From assembly GCF_932274485.2 (NCBI RefSeq), contig NC_065886.2, positions 31,297,501 to 31,361,500 of the forward strand: 64,000 bases of DNA, given 5' to 3'. Within the stretch, counting starts at the first letter, position 1; each line of letters opens with the position of its first letter. A program made the position numbers and the translations under genes. Below are positions 13,301 through 22,415 of the stretch, piece by piece. Origin of the DNA: Patella vulgata (Eukaryota > Mollusca > Gastropoda > Patellidae). The notes beneath the pieces were generated by a model. The model had not been told where the DNA came from, did not search any database, and was given only the letters and a program-made list of their open reading frames with translations.

Positions 13301-15936
13301 CAAGGGCACGTAACCTTTCATTTTGGGTAAGCCGACGCATATCAAAATTTGTTTTCTGGTCACTAAAACAATTAAACTGATGTTTCCACCCTGGAATTCA
13401 ATGCCACAATGACTGTAACATTCAAAGTCAGAGTCGTGCAAATCTTGGGTTGAACCCCCATGATGATCCCAAGCATCACCTGCATTCCATGCGGTAGCTA
13501 TTGGTGCGTTTGGGCGTCACATGTAAGTGGAAATGTTTCTTCTGTTAGGTTCTATAGTGACTTTTTTCGTAGTCATTTGCATATTTTAGTATTATGCCCC
13601 CAAAATCAAATATCCCCTACTTTTTTTGAATAGTATACGTATCATAATACAGGACACAGGTGTCGTGTTACAATACGAATCGCAATACAGATTCAGGTCA
13701 CAAATTTAACAGCAGAGTGAGCAGCTGAAATTTTTGTATTGATTGTCACTCTTCGTGGATTGCCACTGTTCTTAGATTGTCACTCTTCGTGGTGGATTGT
13801 CACTGTTCTTAGATTGTCACTCTTCGTGGTGGATTGTCACTTCGTAGATTGTCACTCTTTGTGGCGGATTGTCACTGTTCTTAGATTGCCACTCTTCGTG
13901 GTGGTTTGTCACTGTTCTTAGGTTGTCACTCTTCGTGCTAGATTGTCACTCCTCTTGAATTGCCACTCTTCATAGATTGTAAGTTTTGAATTCCAGAATA
14001 TTCAAATACCTTGTGATTTCAGTTCTTTTGGAATCTGCCAATCCCTTCTTCACAATTGATAAATATATATTTCAGGACAAGATTGGCCCGGATTTGATGT
14101 ACCTCCAGTTAGAAGTGAGAGTTTGTGGGATTCACCCCTCGACACCACTTCTTGGTCATCGGCCACAGATTCACCACCTAATCCTAATGTAAGTTCATGG
14201 AAAAACATCCAGTTTTATAGAAGAGACAAAAACAAAAATCAATGGCAACCTGTAGTCAAGAACTCTGACAGATGAAATCTGTTAGAGAGTGTTGTCAATC
14301 GGGTGTTGAATCCATGCCTTTACTAGTTAGGATGGTTAGGTGGCTGAATGGTCTAACACTTGCACTTTAGATCATTAGGTCTGTCATTGAGTCCAGTGGT
14401 AACGTTTTGATACCAGGTTTGTACGTGACAAAGAGTAGAGTGAATTTTCAAAACATTCGCCAAAGAACTAAAAAGCAGAAATTTAATACGGTGCATGATT
14501 ATATTAAAAATTTCATTCAAATTACTTTATTCTCGACAAAGTTATGAGTGTTGGGAGATGTAGCGTAGATTGTTTATTATTGTATTAATGGTACTTGACA
14601 ACCGAGACTAAATCTTGATTATCCAATCTTCTGCCATCCGATGAACTTAAGAGTTAATTATACTGATTATGGGCTTTTCATGTTAATAAATGTCTAAATA
14701 ATAATTTATATAACATTTGAATCCAAAAGAAAGCCTGCAATAGGCAGTTTTAGCTCTTACATAATGTATCTTTAATCAAATATCTGCTTGATCAAGACAA
14801 GAGAACCCGGTTGCCAGAAATAAACTTCTATTACATATAAGTGTGTCATGTGTTGTTAAATTCTGTGTTGCCATAACGATATATTTTATTTATAGTCTGG
14901 TGGTTTCTGGAACACTATCACTAACTCGGCTACAAGCGGATGGAATTCCTTTGCTTCCATTTGGGGGAATACCCCTAGTACTAGCGCTGGCAACACCATA
15001 CCAACTGATTCTACCATGAATGACAGTGGCTCCTCCTTCTCGGGTTCTAACAGCCCAACTATTCCGGTAATTATTTCTATTTTAAATGAAATTAAAAACT
15101 TTGGCTATTTTAGAAATAACAATATATATATCAATGAGAATTTTCACACTATCACTCAAGCGCCACCTGTAAGTGTTAGGTAAAATCTTTTGGTACGATT
15201 GAATCCAAACCGTGACATAATCTACCATTGATATTTTGGTGTGTTTTCTTAAATATACATTATGTAAGAGCTAAATCTGCCTTTTGCAGGTCTTTCTTTA
15301 TGCCTTAAATGTTATATAAACTATTAATTAGACATTTATTAACATGACAAGACCATGATCAACTCTCTATGCCATCTGATGGGTACAATTGGAATCCGAT
15401 CTGTTCATGATTAACTGTAAGAATGGATAATCAAGACTTTGTTTATTATTGTAACAATGGTAACAATGACAATTGAGGCTACAGTGTTTTTTAAATTCGG
15501 TTTTCTTGGTTCAGAGTGAAGTAATTTGACTGAAATTTTTTTAACTGTTATAGCGAGAACTGTCAGCTCTTTATCTAATCTTCCAATGTTGCTTTAATTT
15601 TCTTTTTAATTAATTTTCTTTTTTTCATTATCTATTTTTTAACTATTATAGCTGAAACGGACAGCTCTTTATCTAAATGTTACATAATGTATCTTTAAAT
15701 AAAATCTTTGTCTTGTAAGCTGTGAAGAATTAGGTATTGTCCAGAAATTGTGTAATTGTTATCAGCAACCTTAATTAAATTGTTCTTTTGTTCTACAGAT
15801 AACAACGGCAAGTGGTGCAAGTTTCCATCCATTTGGTCCTGTACAGGACATCTGGGGACCTGGATCTACCAATAACAGTTCTAGTAGTTGGGGAAAATTT
15901 ACACCCACCCAGGAAGAAGAGGAGAAGAAACAATAG
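475..15936 (+). CDS. 3' part of a multi-exon gene, possible TMEM131-family cytoplasmic tail
   Basis: Eleven exons join in one frame: 475-623, 3528-3739, 4545-4648, 6915-7007, 9074-9313, 9794-9896, 10699-10820, 11064-11204, 14076-14188, 14896-15066 and 15799-15936 (stop TAG). Every junction has AG/GT borders and the phases agree throughout, which is strong evidence for a real gene. The 5' exons lie before the window. The visible 527 residues start with a basic patch (GKSRNKKKRGKG), continue with acidic, Ser/Lys-rich segments, then low-complexity Ser/Asn/Pro/Trp stretches (SESLWDSPLD, NSFASIWGN, SFHPFGPVQDIWGP) and a QQ-rich helix (MMQQLQADRRRRFQEHQLK); they end in EEEEKKQ. No enzymatic domain or membrane segment is visible. 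The Trp/Phe-Pro-Ser style of the C terminus recalls TMEM131 proteins, whose cytosolic tail is reported to bind the TRAPPIII subunit TRAPPC8 during collagen secretion. That assignment is from memory and tentative; the exon model is solid. Confidence 0.85.
1167..1446 (+). repeat. tRNA-derived SINE, family A, full length
   Basis: The head has a box-A-like segment (tggctgaatggttagc) and a box-B-like segment (ggtttcgaatccc). A conserved body follows (acaaggagtagggtcgcc, then tagtcccgaaatgacctag in sister copies) and the copy ends in a (CT)n tract. It is flanked by a 13-bp target site duplication, tcaacttttgatg, at 1154-1166 and 1447-1459. This best-preserved copy defines family A in the window. 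Confidence 0.9.
2051..2610. mobile_element. pogo/Tigger-like MITE
   Basis: The element starts cagtagaatctgcatt and ends with the inverse, aatc-type, ...cagattctactg. The inverted ends continue into a shared agcagccac segment, and a TA dinucleotide lies on each side. The CAGTAGAA ends with TA duplication are those of pogo-type elements. Internal gaccgctt-type motifs recur in both orientations. No transposase frame is present, so it is non-autonomous. Confidence 0.75.
2833..3170 (+). repeat. tRNA-derived SINE, family B, diverged
   Basis: The copy begins tgctcagtaagtaagacgct, a degenerate tRNA-like head, and carries the family body (gacatggttccctgttgtca, ggtgcaggatgg, tacactttggcatacac). It ends in the family B tail gtaggacgttaaacccc followed by atttcatttcg. 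Many substitutions from the consensus suggest an old copy. Confidence 0.75.
3256..3472 (+). repeat. SINE family A, 5'-truncated
   Basis: The body matches the copy at 1167 from the gtcattgagtcaa segment to the CT-rich tail. The 13-bp duplication catgtcaagatta flanks it at 3243-3255 and 3473-3485, so the truncation arose at insertion. The copy ends about 55 bp before the acceptor of the exon at 3528. Confidence 0.85.
4076..4175 (+). repeat. SINE family B 3' end
   Basis: The segment carries cttcattagcccagtcaatg, gcagaac and the tail gtaggacgttaaatcc, which are diagnostic of family B. The head is absent. Confidence 0.6.
4190..4510. repeat. 30-bp minisatellite in an intron
   Basis: About ten imperfect copies of a 30-bp unit built on gtgtaaaacatgaattaaat and tctcattttt run up to the acceptor before the exon at 4545. 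Units vary in the number of T and in single substitutions. Confidence 0.85.
4800..5050 (-). repeat. MITE family E, one end and body
   Basis: Its end ggggaagctcgattgaacgt and body (tgtgtttaattaggtcacga, actcacactacctc) match the element at 11525-11820 in reverse orientation. There is no coding capacity. Confidence 0.55.
5425..5645 (+). repeat. Dispersed repeat family D
   Basis: The segment with aaaatggttcaattacgttc, agtatttacaaa, catagatctatgctgctc and gggacattaac recurs at 55560-55750 in the same orientation. No ends or coding potential could be defined. It lies in the intron between exons 4545-4648 and 6915-7007. Confidence 0.55.
5905..6136 (+). repeat. SINE family A
   Basis: The tRNA-like head is partly decayed (ttgccgaatgagcgctt). 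The body and CT tail match family A. The 10-bp duplication ttgtaggagc at 5895-5904 and 6137-6146 brackets the copy. Confidence 0.85.
6163..6422 (+). repeat. SINE family A, second adjacent copy
   Basis: A further family A copy starts just after the first. It keeps gtggtttcgattcccc (box B), acacagagtagggtcgcc and a C/CT-rich tail. Two insertions within about 500 bp suggest a preferred site or chance clustering. Confidence 0.8.
7882..7948 (+). repeat. SINE family B 3' tail
   Basis: Only the end of the element is present: cttcattaatctgg, a linker, then gtaggacattaaacccc and atttcatttcattt. Confidence 0.55.
7945..8185. repeat. 51-bp tandem repeat
   Basis: About four to five units contain ttcatttggtggtcctctaa, tataaacatcactat and tcatttccctcaattg. 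The central units are nearly identical and the outer ones diverged, as usual for a minisatellite. It lies in an intron. Confidence 0.85.
8730..8800 (+). repeat. SINE family B 3' tail
   Basis: The fragment consists of cttcattagcccagtcgggg, cagaac and agtaggatattacacc, which match the family B end. Confidence 0.5.
9609..9690 (+). repeat. SINE family A head fragment
   Basis: The fragment holds gggttggatggtcgg, ctgtcactgagttaagg and catggtttcaataacc, then breaks off after tgtacgtgacgtgg. It lacks the body and tail. Confidence 0.55.
10215..10301 (+). repeat. SINE family A 3' end with long (CT)n tail
   Basis: Only the last part of the element remains, from tagtcccgaaatgacctag to a CT tract of about 40 bases. 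Confidence 0.75.
10859..11055 (+). repeat. SINE family A whose tail abuts a splice acceptor
   Basis: Family A head and body are recognisable (ggggttgggtgtcggaatgg, aggagtagggtcg, ttagtccagaaatg, gtggatgttaaacc). The CT-rich tail runs directly into the acceptor cttcag at 11058-11063 of the exon 11064-11204, so the SINE supplies the polypyrimidine tract. Confidence 0.75.
11525..11820. mobile_element. MITE family E with inverted ends
   Basis: The element runs from about ggggatgctcgattcaca to cgatcgagtaacccc; the ends are imperfect inverted repeats of about 30 bp with the shared core tccagaat/attctgga. The body contains gtggtgtgagtagaattgtg, also found inverted at 4800-5050. It is non-coding. 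Confidence 0.55.
11820..12095 (+). repeat. SINE family F (tRNA-like head, ATT tail)
   Basis: The motifs gttgcaggatcgagacc, gtgtccttgaaaaagacac, cagtctacccagttataaat and taccaataggatgg recur in reverse complement at 49740-50100. The copy ends in an ATT-rich tail just before the Tc1-like element. Confidence 0.6.
12107..13633 (-). mobile_element. Tc1-like DNA transposon, apparently complete
   Basis: The ends are perfect 32-bp terminal inverted repeats beginning ctattcaaaaaaagtagggg (12107-12138 and 13602-13633), flanked by TA on both sides. Inside is a single uninterrupted transposase frame on the minus strand. The 1527-bp size, TA target duplication and DD34E catalytic triad are typical of Tc1 elements. 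Identical inverted repeats and an open frame indicate a recent insertion. It sits in the intron between exons 11064-11204 and 14076-14188 of the plus-strand host gene, in opposite orientation. Confidence 0.93.
12321..13340 (-). CDS. Tc1-like transposase, DD34E
   Basis: The 339-residue protein has the normal length of Tc1 transposases and would catalyse cut-and-paste transposition into TA sites. Residues 1-50 form the first helix-turn-helix (NERLRALGM...VSQSVISRLWSRY). The AT-hook-like GRPR is at 56-59, and a second helix-turn-helix covers about 65-110. The catalytic acids are D151 (MFSDESRF), D241 (FQDDNARCH) and E276 (SPDLSPIEHVWD); the 34 residues between D241 and E276 define DD34E. A Gly-rich box (GGGSVMVWGGI) is at 186-196, as in the family. 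The Met at 13338-13340 is used because the helix-turn-helix starts directly after it. No stop or frameshift is seen, so the protein could be active. Confidence 0.93.
   Translation of the reverse strand: MRRLTQNERLRALGMLQIGTIQAVVARTMNVSQSVISRLWSRYRDTQSVQDRPRSGRPRATTQAQDRFIRTLALRNRVITANQISARLQTDTGVRVSGQTIRNRLHRGHLRARRPRVIPCLRDHHIQTRRRWCRDRQHWDNRRWSNVMFSDESRFTVDFLDRRRRVWRCRNERFQDVNVIRHDRFGGGSVMVWGGITVAGRTALHVVAVRVTGQYYRDNILAVHVVPFARRHGRRFIFQDDNARCHRARIVTGYLQQQNITTLPWPALSPDLSPIEHVWDMLGQRLRQRQQRPANVQELAAALQQEWNNLDQNDLRRLIRSMPRRINACLANRGGFTRY
13735..13985. repeat. Minisatellite of about 36-bp units
   Basis: Alternating gattgtcactcttcgtggtg and gattgtcactgttctta modules repeat about seven times with small losses. 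The array lies about 100 bp beyond the Tc1-like element in the same intron. Confidence 0.85.
14333..14445 (+). repeat. SINE family A 5' half
   Basis: The fragment shows ggctgaatggtctaacac, gtctgtcattgagtc and tgtacgtgacaaagagtag. The copy breaks off where the next MITE begins. Confidence 0.65.
14470..14795. mobile_element. MITE family C
   Basis: The element carries caaattactttattctcgac, tgacaaccgagac, gcttttcatgttaataaat, tttatataacatttgaa and the end ttagctcttacataatgta. The same modules recur at about 15250, 32815, 37205, 47380, 55760 and 62900, in both orientations. It is non-coding. Confidence 0.7.
15250..15695. mobile_element. MITE family C, reverse copy with both ends
   Basis: Both termini contain the tacattatgtaa sequence in inverted orientation (atacattatgtaagagct at one end, gttacataatgtatcttta at the other). 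The body matches family C in reverse order. This copy best shows the terminal inverted repeats. It lies in the last intron of the TMEM131-like gene. Confidence 0.7.
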
Positions 15937-16299
15937 AATTACTTCCCTTTGAACAACTAGTCCTTGAGAGTTAATTATCCTCCTCTTATTGTGGTTTTAG
16001 ATTAGAAATGATTTGTTAGATCTCCTTATATTGTGTGCTCTATCTTTCTGTAAGTGAACATATGATATATAGGACTGGCTTTATTCAATTTTTCAACATT
16101 TGGCTGAGTTGACAGTTTGTTAAAATTTGCTCGAAACCTTTGTATGTAATGTGTAGATCTTAATTTTAAAAACGCACCAGATGGATGGGGAAGAGAAAGA
16201 AGGCATTAATTTTACTCTAAATATACCAATAATTAGGTATTATTGATAGTTAACAAAAATTTCATTGGTGTTGTTACAAGCAGTTATCAAGTTTTGACA

Positions 16300-16440
16300 A
16301 GAGTCTAGTGGTTCAGACTTGACGAAAAACCGAGGTCATGTGTACACCTTGGTGTGTACATAGAGATCCCTTGACAGTTTTAATTTGAAATAAGAATATG
16401 ACCTTGTCTGAGCAAAATTTCCCCTTATTTCATTTCTTGA
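16300..16440 (+). repeat. SINE family B fragment in the 3' flank
   Basis: The fragment matches the middle of family B: accgaggtcatgtgtacacc, gatcccttgacagttt, gtctgagcaaaatttccc. It falls between the stop codon at 15936 and the likely polyadenylation signal, so it may be transcribed in the 3' UTR. Confidence 0.55.
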
Positions 16441-16714
16441 AATCTAAAATGTGCATTATTGCTTTGTAGTATCTTTATAGGCTTCATTTTCATTTCTCCT
16501 TTGATCATTTGTCCATGTATTGCTTACTCCCTCTATTACTATCCTATCTTCTTCTTTCTATCCTTTCCGCAACTCTTTTAAATGTTTCTTTTCCTTATGT
16601 AGCTTTGCTTCATTCCTTCTTCTGTCTTTCATTCAAAACCCCTTTATCTCCTCCCTGCTGTGTCTCTTTTGCTTTTTATTCCTTCTTATTCCACTCATCA
16701 GATTTGATAAATTG

Positions 16715-16720
16715 AATAAA
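16715..16720 (+). terminator. Candidate polyadenylation signal AATAAA
   Basis: AATAAA lies about 780 bp after the stop codon of the TMEM131-like gene, after a pyrimidine-rich stretch. It is a plausible 3' end, but such hexamers are common in AT-rich DNA. Confidence 0.35.
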
Positions 16721-16849
16721 GCCAATAATTGATCAGACAACCTTGTCCACTAATCATCTCAATATTTGGTTAAATATTGAAATTTATGGTTTACAAACAG
16801 TGAACATTTTTAACAGAATAATTATACCTCTTGAACAAAATCTGTGTAT

Positions 16850-17050
16850 AAGATGCACCAATTAATTATCTGCTTTATTTTATCATGTATAAGAGGTGTG
16901 TTTCTCCATGAATATAAATAACAAACTCTGTGTATAAGATGCACCAAACAAGATAACAAATTCTGTGTATAAGATGCACCAAACAAAATAACAAATTCTG
17001 TGTATAAGATGCACCAAACAAAATAACAAATTCAATGTGTAAGATGCATC
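16850..17050. repeat. 35-bp tandem repeat
   Basis: Four to five copies of a unit with attctgtgtataagatgcac and caaacaaaataacaa are present. The inner units are almost identical. Confidence 0.85.
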
Positions 17051-17454
17051 CTTTCTAATACCAACAATTACTTTAGTTTAGACCTTTGTATTGTTTGTGA
17101 ACCATCAAATTTTATATCTAACCTTTTATTGTGTACCCTTTTATATAGGTTAAAACATTCATAATGTCATCATTAACCTTTCAAGGATACTCATGATAAA
17201 TGACTTCAGATATTTTAATTGTGACAAATTCGGTTAAGTAAAGTTGAGCTCAGTTTTTGGGTGTTAAATTTATTTTTCTTCTCATAGTGTAAAGGTTTTA
17301 ACATATGTCTAGATAGTATTTGGAGAAAACTGACTTGCAAAAAGGTATTTTGCTGAGAGATGTTTTTTTAAGATCAGACATAATTTTAATAACGTGTAAT
17401 TTGCAGAGATATGTTTCAAAATTAGGATGAAATTCAAAAATAATTTCATGAAGA

Positions 17455-17455
<1 letters not shown>

Positions 17456-17486
<31 letters not shown>
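17456..17486. repeat. (TA)n microsatellite
   Basis: A run of about 15 AT/TA dinucleotides. It creates a spurious reading frame with alternating Tyr and Ile on the minus strand. Confidence 0.9.
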
Positions 17487-17490
<4 letters not shown>

Positions 17491-17629
17491 GTACGTACAT
17501 TACCGATATAACACATGTATTCTCTTATTACAATTACTCTGATTAGAAAAATAAATTTATTTTCATGAAGACATAGAGCTCCTTTATAAACTGAAACTCC
17601 CTCGTACACTACAGTCCTGGAGTTTAGAA

Positions 17630-19445
17630 CTATAATCGCCGAACACCGCGGAAAAACACTCTATTTCACGGTGGAATCTTGGAGAATCGCTAGCGAAACG
17701 GCAGCTAGCCAAATCACCGCGAAATAGGGTGTTTCGCGGTGAATTATGGTGTTTCGTGGTGAAACACGGTGAATCGCTTGAGTGCCGATATCATCCCGAT
17801 GTAAGCATGTTGACGAAAAATGTAATTTATTTAAGTTGAGTACAAGATATGTTAACCGTTAACCGTTATTTCTAACACACTGTACATGTATAACGTGGTG
17901 CCACAATGTACGTGTATGCAAACAATGAATAACTTACAATTTTTTAAACGTATCATTTCATCTTATTGGCTGCTATCAAATCCAAACTTTAAATTATATT
18001 CGATGAGATTTTACACATAACTTCATTACTCGCAGCTTCAGTTAATCTAAATCAACCATTCATAAATCACAGTGCCATACATGTAAATCACTCCGCAATG
18101 GGGTTAACCGTACGTTAATAATTGATAATTTTGTTTGTTTTAATATGCATCTGCTTTCTTTGAAATAATAAAGCGTTATGTACTTACCCGTGGTATTGTT
18201 TCATCATGAAGCCCATCAAAGAAAAACAATTAAATTGTTGATGTTATAAAGATAAATATTTGCTAATATGTACTTACCGGCAGCGGCCATTCCAGCTATG
18301 AATATACTCATCTATAAATTATTCGCCTCTTTGTATTGTGATTTAATCATAAATAACATATTGTCTGTATTATATTTTTAAAATGAATAAGTCAAGCCTT
18401 ATAATGTAATTTAATTGGTCCGAGTGGTTCTTTGGGTTTGTCCGAGTAGCAAAGATAAATATGGGACCGATATTATGCAATATCGATGCGGGTTCAACCA
18501 CGAAACTTGCGTATTCACCGTCTAGTATAACTTTCGAGCTTCTGATATCTAGATTTTAAACGCAAACATACATGTATGTATAAGCTTATAGATTGCAGCT
18601 ACACAGGGTACATGTATATGCAGTAGGAAATCGACAAGTTGGACGTACAAAAGAATGGAATCATTCAGAAAGTGTACTCAAAATAAGTAAATTATAACGG
18701 GGTGAAGACGAGAATTAACACACTCATGGATATTGTATAAATATATGAGGCGCATGTAATGTACACGTATGTGTGTGTGAAATGGCTTTATTCAATATCT
18801 GCTCCCACCGAAATGAATTGGGTGACATAAAGTAGATGTATATTGTCACAGCGGATATTATTCGCCGAGTAAAACAGCGTAAGAATATACATGTAGTCCC
18901 AATCTTTTGCCGCGTTTCTGACCATGTAAGGGACCCGCGGAGTGATTTACTGTACGTGCTGTATGGATAATTGATTTAGATTAACCAAAGCTGCGAGTAA
19001 TGAAGTATTGTGTAAAAGCTCATCGTATATAATTTAAAGTTTGGATTTGATAGTAGCCCCAAATTTACGGATTACATCTAAGTTATAGACGAAGATGAAT
19101 TGTTATGTTTAAAAAATTGTAAGTTGTTCATAGTTTGCATACATTTTGGCCGGCGTTATGTATGTATAAAGTGCGGTAAATGTCTTCCCGAGATTACCTA
19201 ACTCATTTGTTATTCAAACCTGTCTGTACATTATACATGTACACGTTTCCTGGGAGCATTACTATATTACAACTCCTTTAATTTATTATAGACAATATTA
19301 GTTCGACCCTAGCTTAAGGTAGGCTCGCGAATTCCTTGCGGGAAGCACGGCAAAACACGATGTATTCTTCTTATTGAAACACGGTGAATTCCTAGAGAAA
19401 CACGGCGAATTCCTAGAGAAACACGGTGAATTCCTAGCGACTAAA
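17630..19445. mobile_element. Foldback-type element with long imperfect inverted repeats
   Basis: The arms 17934-18096 and 18937-19141 are reverse complements with scattered differences (shared blocks include gcggagtgattta, gattaac...gctgcgagtaatgaag, taatttaaagtttggattt and aaaaattgtaagtt). Further out, both sides carry repeats of a gtgttt/aaacac...ggtgaatt motif (17640-17775; 19340-19440), with gaaacacggtgaattcctag repeated three times on the right. No coding frame is seen in the 840-bp centre. The structure fits a non-autonomous foldback DNA element; its class is not determined. Confidence 0.7.
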
Positions 19446-20490
19446 TTCCTGTAGATGACTAAAAACAGTTCCATGGTAACCAGATAGGGGATTATTTTAA
19501 CCTGTCTAAGTATAGCTATGAAACAACTAATTCAAATATTTACTTATATTAAAATAGTTGATTCTGGTACCCTAAGCTGTGTTATTGCATTTGAAATTGA
19601 AAATTAAATTGTGTAAAAACATGTATACAAGTGTATTTTTACCAAGTTTTTTTTTACTCAAAAGTGTCGTTTTATCCATAATTTAGAATGAAAAATTTCA
19701 TGGAGCCCTTTTCACGAAAAATTTAAACTACATTAGGAGCCAAAAGCTGGAAAGGGAAATTAGGAATTAAATCACTACCTTTATTGTCAGCCAATAGAAA
19801 ATCACTACCTCTATCCTCAGCCAATAAAAAAAAAAGTGTGGTACCTTGACTTGAGACTTGCAACCAATGAAAAATCAGAATCTTATTAAGATTTCCGGGT
19901 TTATGTATCCCCTGATCTGTAACCATGGAAACTGTTTAATACCCCGATATTGAACTATAAACATGGTTATAACTAGACTAATTACACGGTTTGACAGATT
20001 GTAACCTATTATTTGATGGAAGGAAAAAAAATGTTATATTGTAGAATTAATGTGACCTGTGATAGCAAAATAAGTCAGATGTCCCAAGTCTTTTTTACGA
20101 TATGAACAAAATACGTTAAAATAGGCTAATGATATAACATAAAACTATAACACGAAATGTAGAAGTTCATATTTGAGAAGTAAATGAAATTAAAATTTTA
20201 AATATTTTTCATCTATTTCCATTTGTTCATATATTATTATGGTAAACAAAGACTTGTGACTTCAGACTCATTTTCCTTTCGCGAGTCACAAATATTTAAA
20301 ATTTAATTTTTTGTAAAATTATTTATTGAATTGTTAGAGATGAATTGCAATTCTCATTGTTTTCTGTTTTGGTCAAGAAAACCAATTATTTTGTTAATGC
20401 ATTATTTTTAGTTTTTAATAGAAAGAATTTGTACCTTAAATACTTTACTACAAAAATTGAACGAAAACCATTATTTTTGTTAATCAGTTT
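19446..20490. other. Intergenic, AT-rich, no gene seen
   Basis: Only AT-rich sequence is seen, with a short direct repeat around 19790-19835 (aaatcactacctttat/aaatcactacctctat). Confidence 0.5.
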
Positions 20491-20492
20491 TT

Positions 20493-21187
20493 ATACGCCC
20501 ACATTGAAATGTGGTCGTATATTGTCGTCGCCCCCGTCCGTCCGTCGTCCACAAGCTTGTGGACACTCTAGAGGCCAAAGTTAATATCCGATTGACTTTA
20601 AATTTATACACAGTGCTTAAGGTCATGAGACGAAGAATCCTATTGATTTTCAGCAATTTACGATAATTACTGCCAGAGTTATGGCCCTTGATCACTTTGA
20701 AAAATCTTGTGGACGCTCTAGAGGCCAAAGTTATTATCCGATTGACTTTAAATTTATACACAGTGTTTAAGGTCATGAGACGAAGAAGCCTATTGATTTT
20801 CAGCGATTTCTGATAATTACTGCCAAAGTTATGGCCCTTATCACTTTGAAAAATCTTGTGGACGCTCTAGAGGCCAAAGTTAATATCCGATTGACTTCAG
20901 ATTGATACACAGAGTTTAAGATCTTGAGACGAACAAGTATATTGGTTTTCAAAGAATTTTTATGACTTGGAACAGCTAAATCCATGATACAATATTAAAA
21001 GTTTTGTATACAAAACGTTAGCATGGGGAAGAACTTTATAAAAACCAAACAAATTCTAATGGTTTTCTGAGTTGTTGCTCTTAATCAGATTTTTAGTGTA
21101 TTATAAATGTTTCATTACCGAAAAAAGTAAAAATATACGACAACTCTTGTTGACTGCCCGGACGATTTAGCTGCTGTGGGCGTATGT
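20493..21187. mobile_element. Non-autonomous element with three internal 150-bp repeats
   Basis: The element begins atacgcccacattgaaatgt and ends with ...gctgtgggcgtatg, giving short inverted termini (atacgcccaca). The internal unit starts cttgtggac at 20556, 20706 and 20855 (periods 150 and 149), each with ctctagaggccaaagtta and gattgactttaaatttatac. The third unit is truncated. In my recollection, elements with atacgccc-type ends are common in molluscan genomes. There is no coding capacity. Confidence 0.75.
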
Positions 21188-21951
21188 TTCGTTGCCTGGC
21201 AACCATCTTTAATTTTTAATACAGAATGATTTTGTACAAGTAGAATATGTTTTCTGAACTTAAAAAATTCAGAGCAATCTCAATTTTCTTTAATTTCAGA
21301 AACAAGTATTTTAAATTTCTGATTATTAAAGTTTTTCAACAATCACAGATACCTAGATGTGATTAGCTATTTTTGATTCAGTACGATATTTGAATTAGAA
21401 TATTTTATTTAGTTACAGATATTTATTTTTGTTGCACAGTAAAACCATGTGTAAAAAAAAATAATTTGGTAATGCTAAATCTGTTTATCAATTTCAAACT
21501 TAGATTTTAAGATTACTTTTGATTGGTTTAGATGTGAACCAGTAGAAAACTGTGTTTTATTAGATTTAGCTGTAAGAGTATTTGTGATTGGATTAGTAGT
21601 TAACCAGGAGTTGACGTATAACATTTTTAATTGGTTAAGAAGTTAACCAATGAGTGATGTCCATTTTCTTGGATACATTACACCTTATTGTGACGTGTTA
21701 ATTGTGGTAACCTTTGACCCCCAACCAGGATGAATAGCAAGTGGCTCCACCTGGTCTATTATTTTGTCTTTTGATTGGTCTGTTTAAAGTGCTGATATTC
21801 ATAACTTCTGCTGCGATGGAAAAAATATCCATTTTAAGAAAAATAAAAATTTCTTTGTTTTTACTGCAATACTGTATTATTTGTTTTTAAAATTATATCT
21901 CCATCTCTCTGTTTATCCCCTCCTCCACAATCTGTTGTAAACGCTCCGAGA

Positions 21952-22086
21952 GAGTGAGAGACAAATGGGGTTTAACTCCAGTAAACACAAACTAGGTCAC
22001 CTTGGGAGTCCCTCACATGATACAATTTTATTCAATTAATTCGCTTGTGCAAAAGTGTCTCTAGCATTGGGAGAAAACCCAGAGAT
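21952..22086 (-). repeat. SINE family A, 3' half
   Basis: On the minus strand this has the family A end: aattcgcttgtgc in reverse, gaggtgacctagtttgtgt-type sequence, ggacttaaaccccatt and a CT tract. Confidence 0.7.
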
Positions 22087-22204
22087 TACATTTAGCATAT
22101 CATCTTTTTAAATTTATATGGGCTTACATCAGTGAAACAAACGGTTTATTCTATAACTATTGCTCTTTCTGAATCATTGGTCATCTGATCTGTTTGAAAT
22201 GTAT

Positions 22205-22415
22205 AGATTAATGAGAAGGTCAGGGAGGAAGGCACTGGTTCACTAACCAAGAGGTCTCGGATTGCTCCCAGTGCTGGCAGAGAATTTTTCTTTGGATTTT
22301 TAGGCGTGGTTCCCCCTTATCAGTGGTGCAGGACAAAGTGTCTAGCAAGGACAGTTTCTAGTTGTTCAGATAGGATGGAAAACCAAATTCCCATGTGCAC
22401 ATTGGTTAGGGTGAC
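22205..22415 (+). repeat. SINE family B, 5' two thirds, diverged
   Basis: Recognisable pieces are ggttcactaaccaagaggtc, ggcgtggttcccccttatca, gtggtgcagga and a cacattgg segment. The tail is missing. Confidence 0.6.

Noticed and set aside
17298-17609. Frame with a YIYIYIY stretch
   Set aside because: It is translation of a TA microsatellite.
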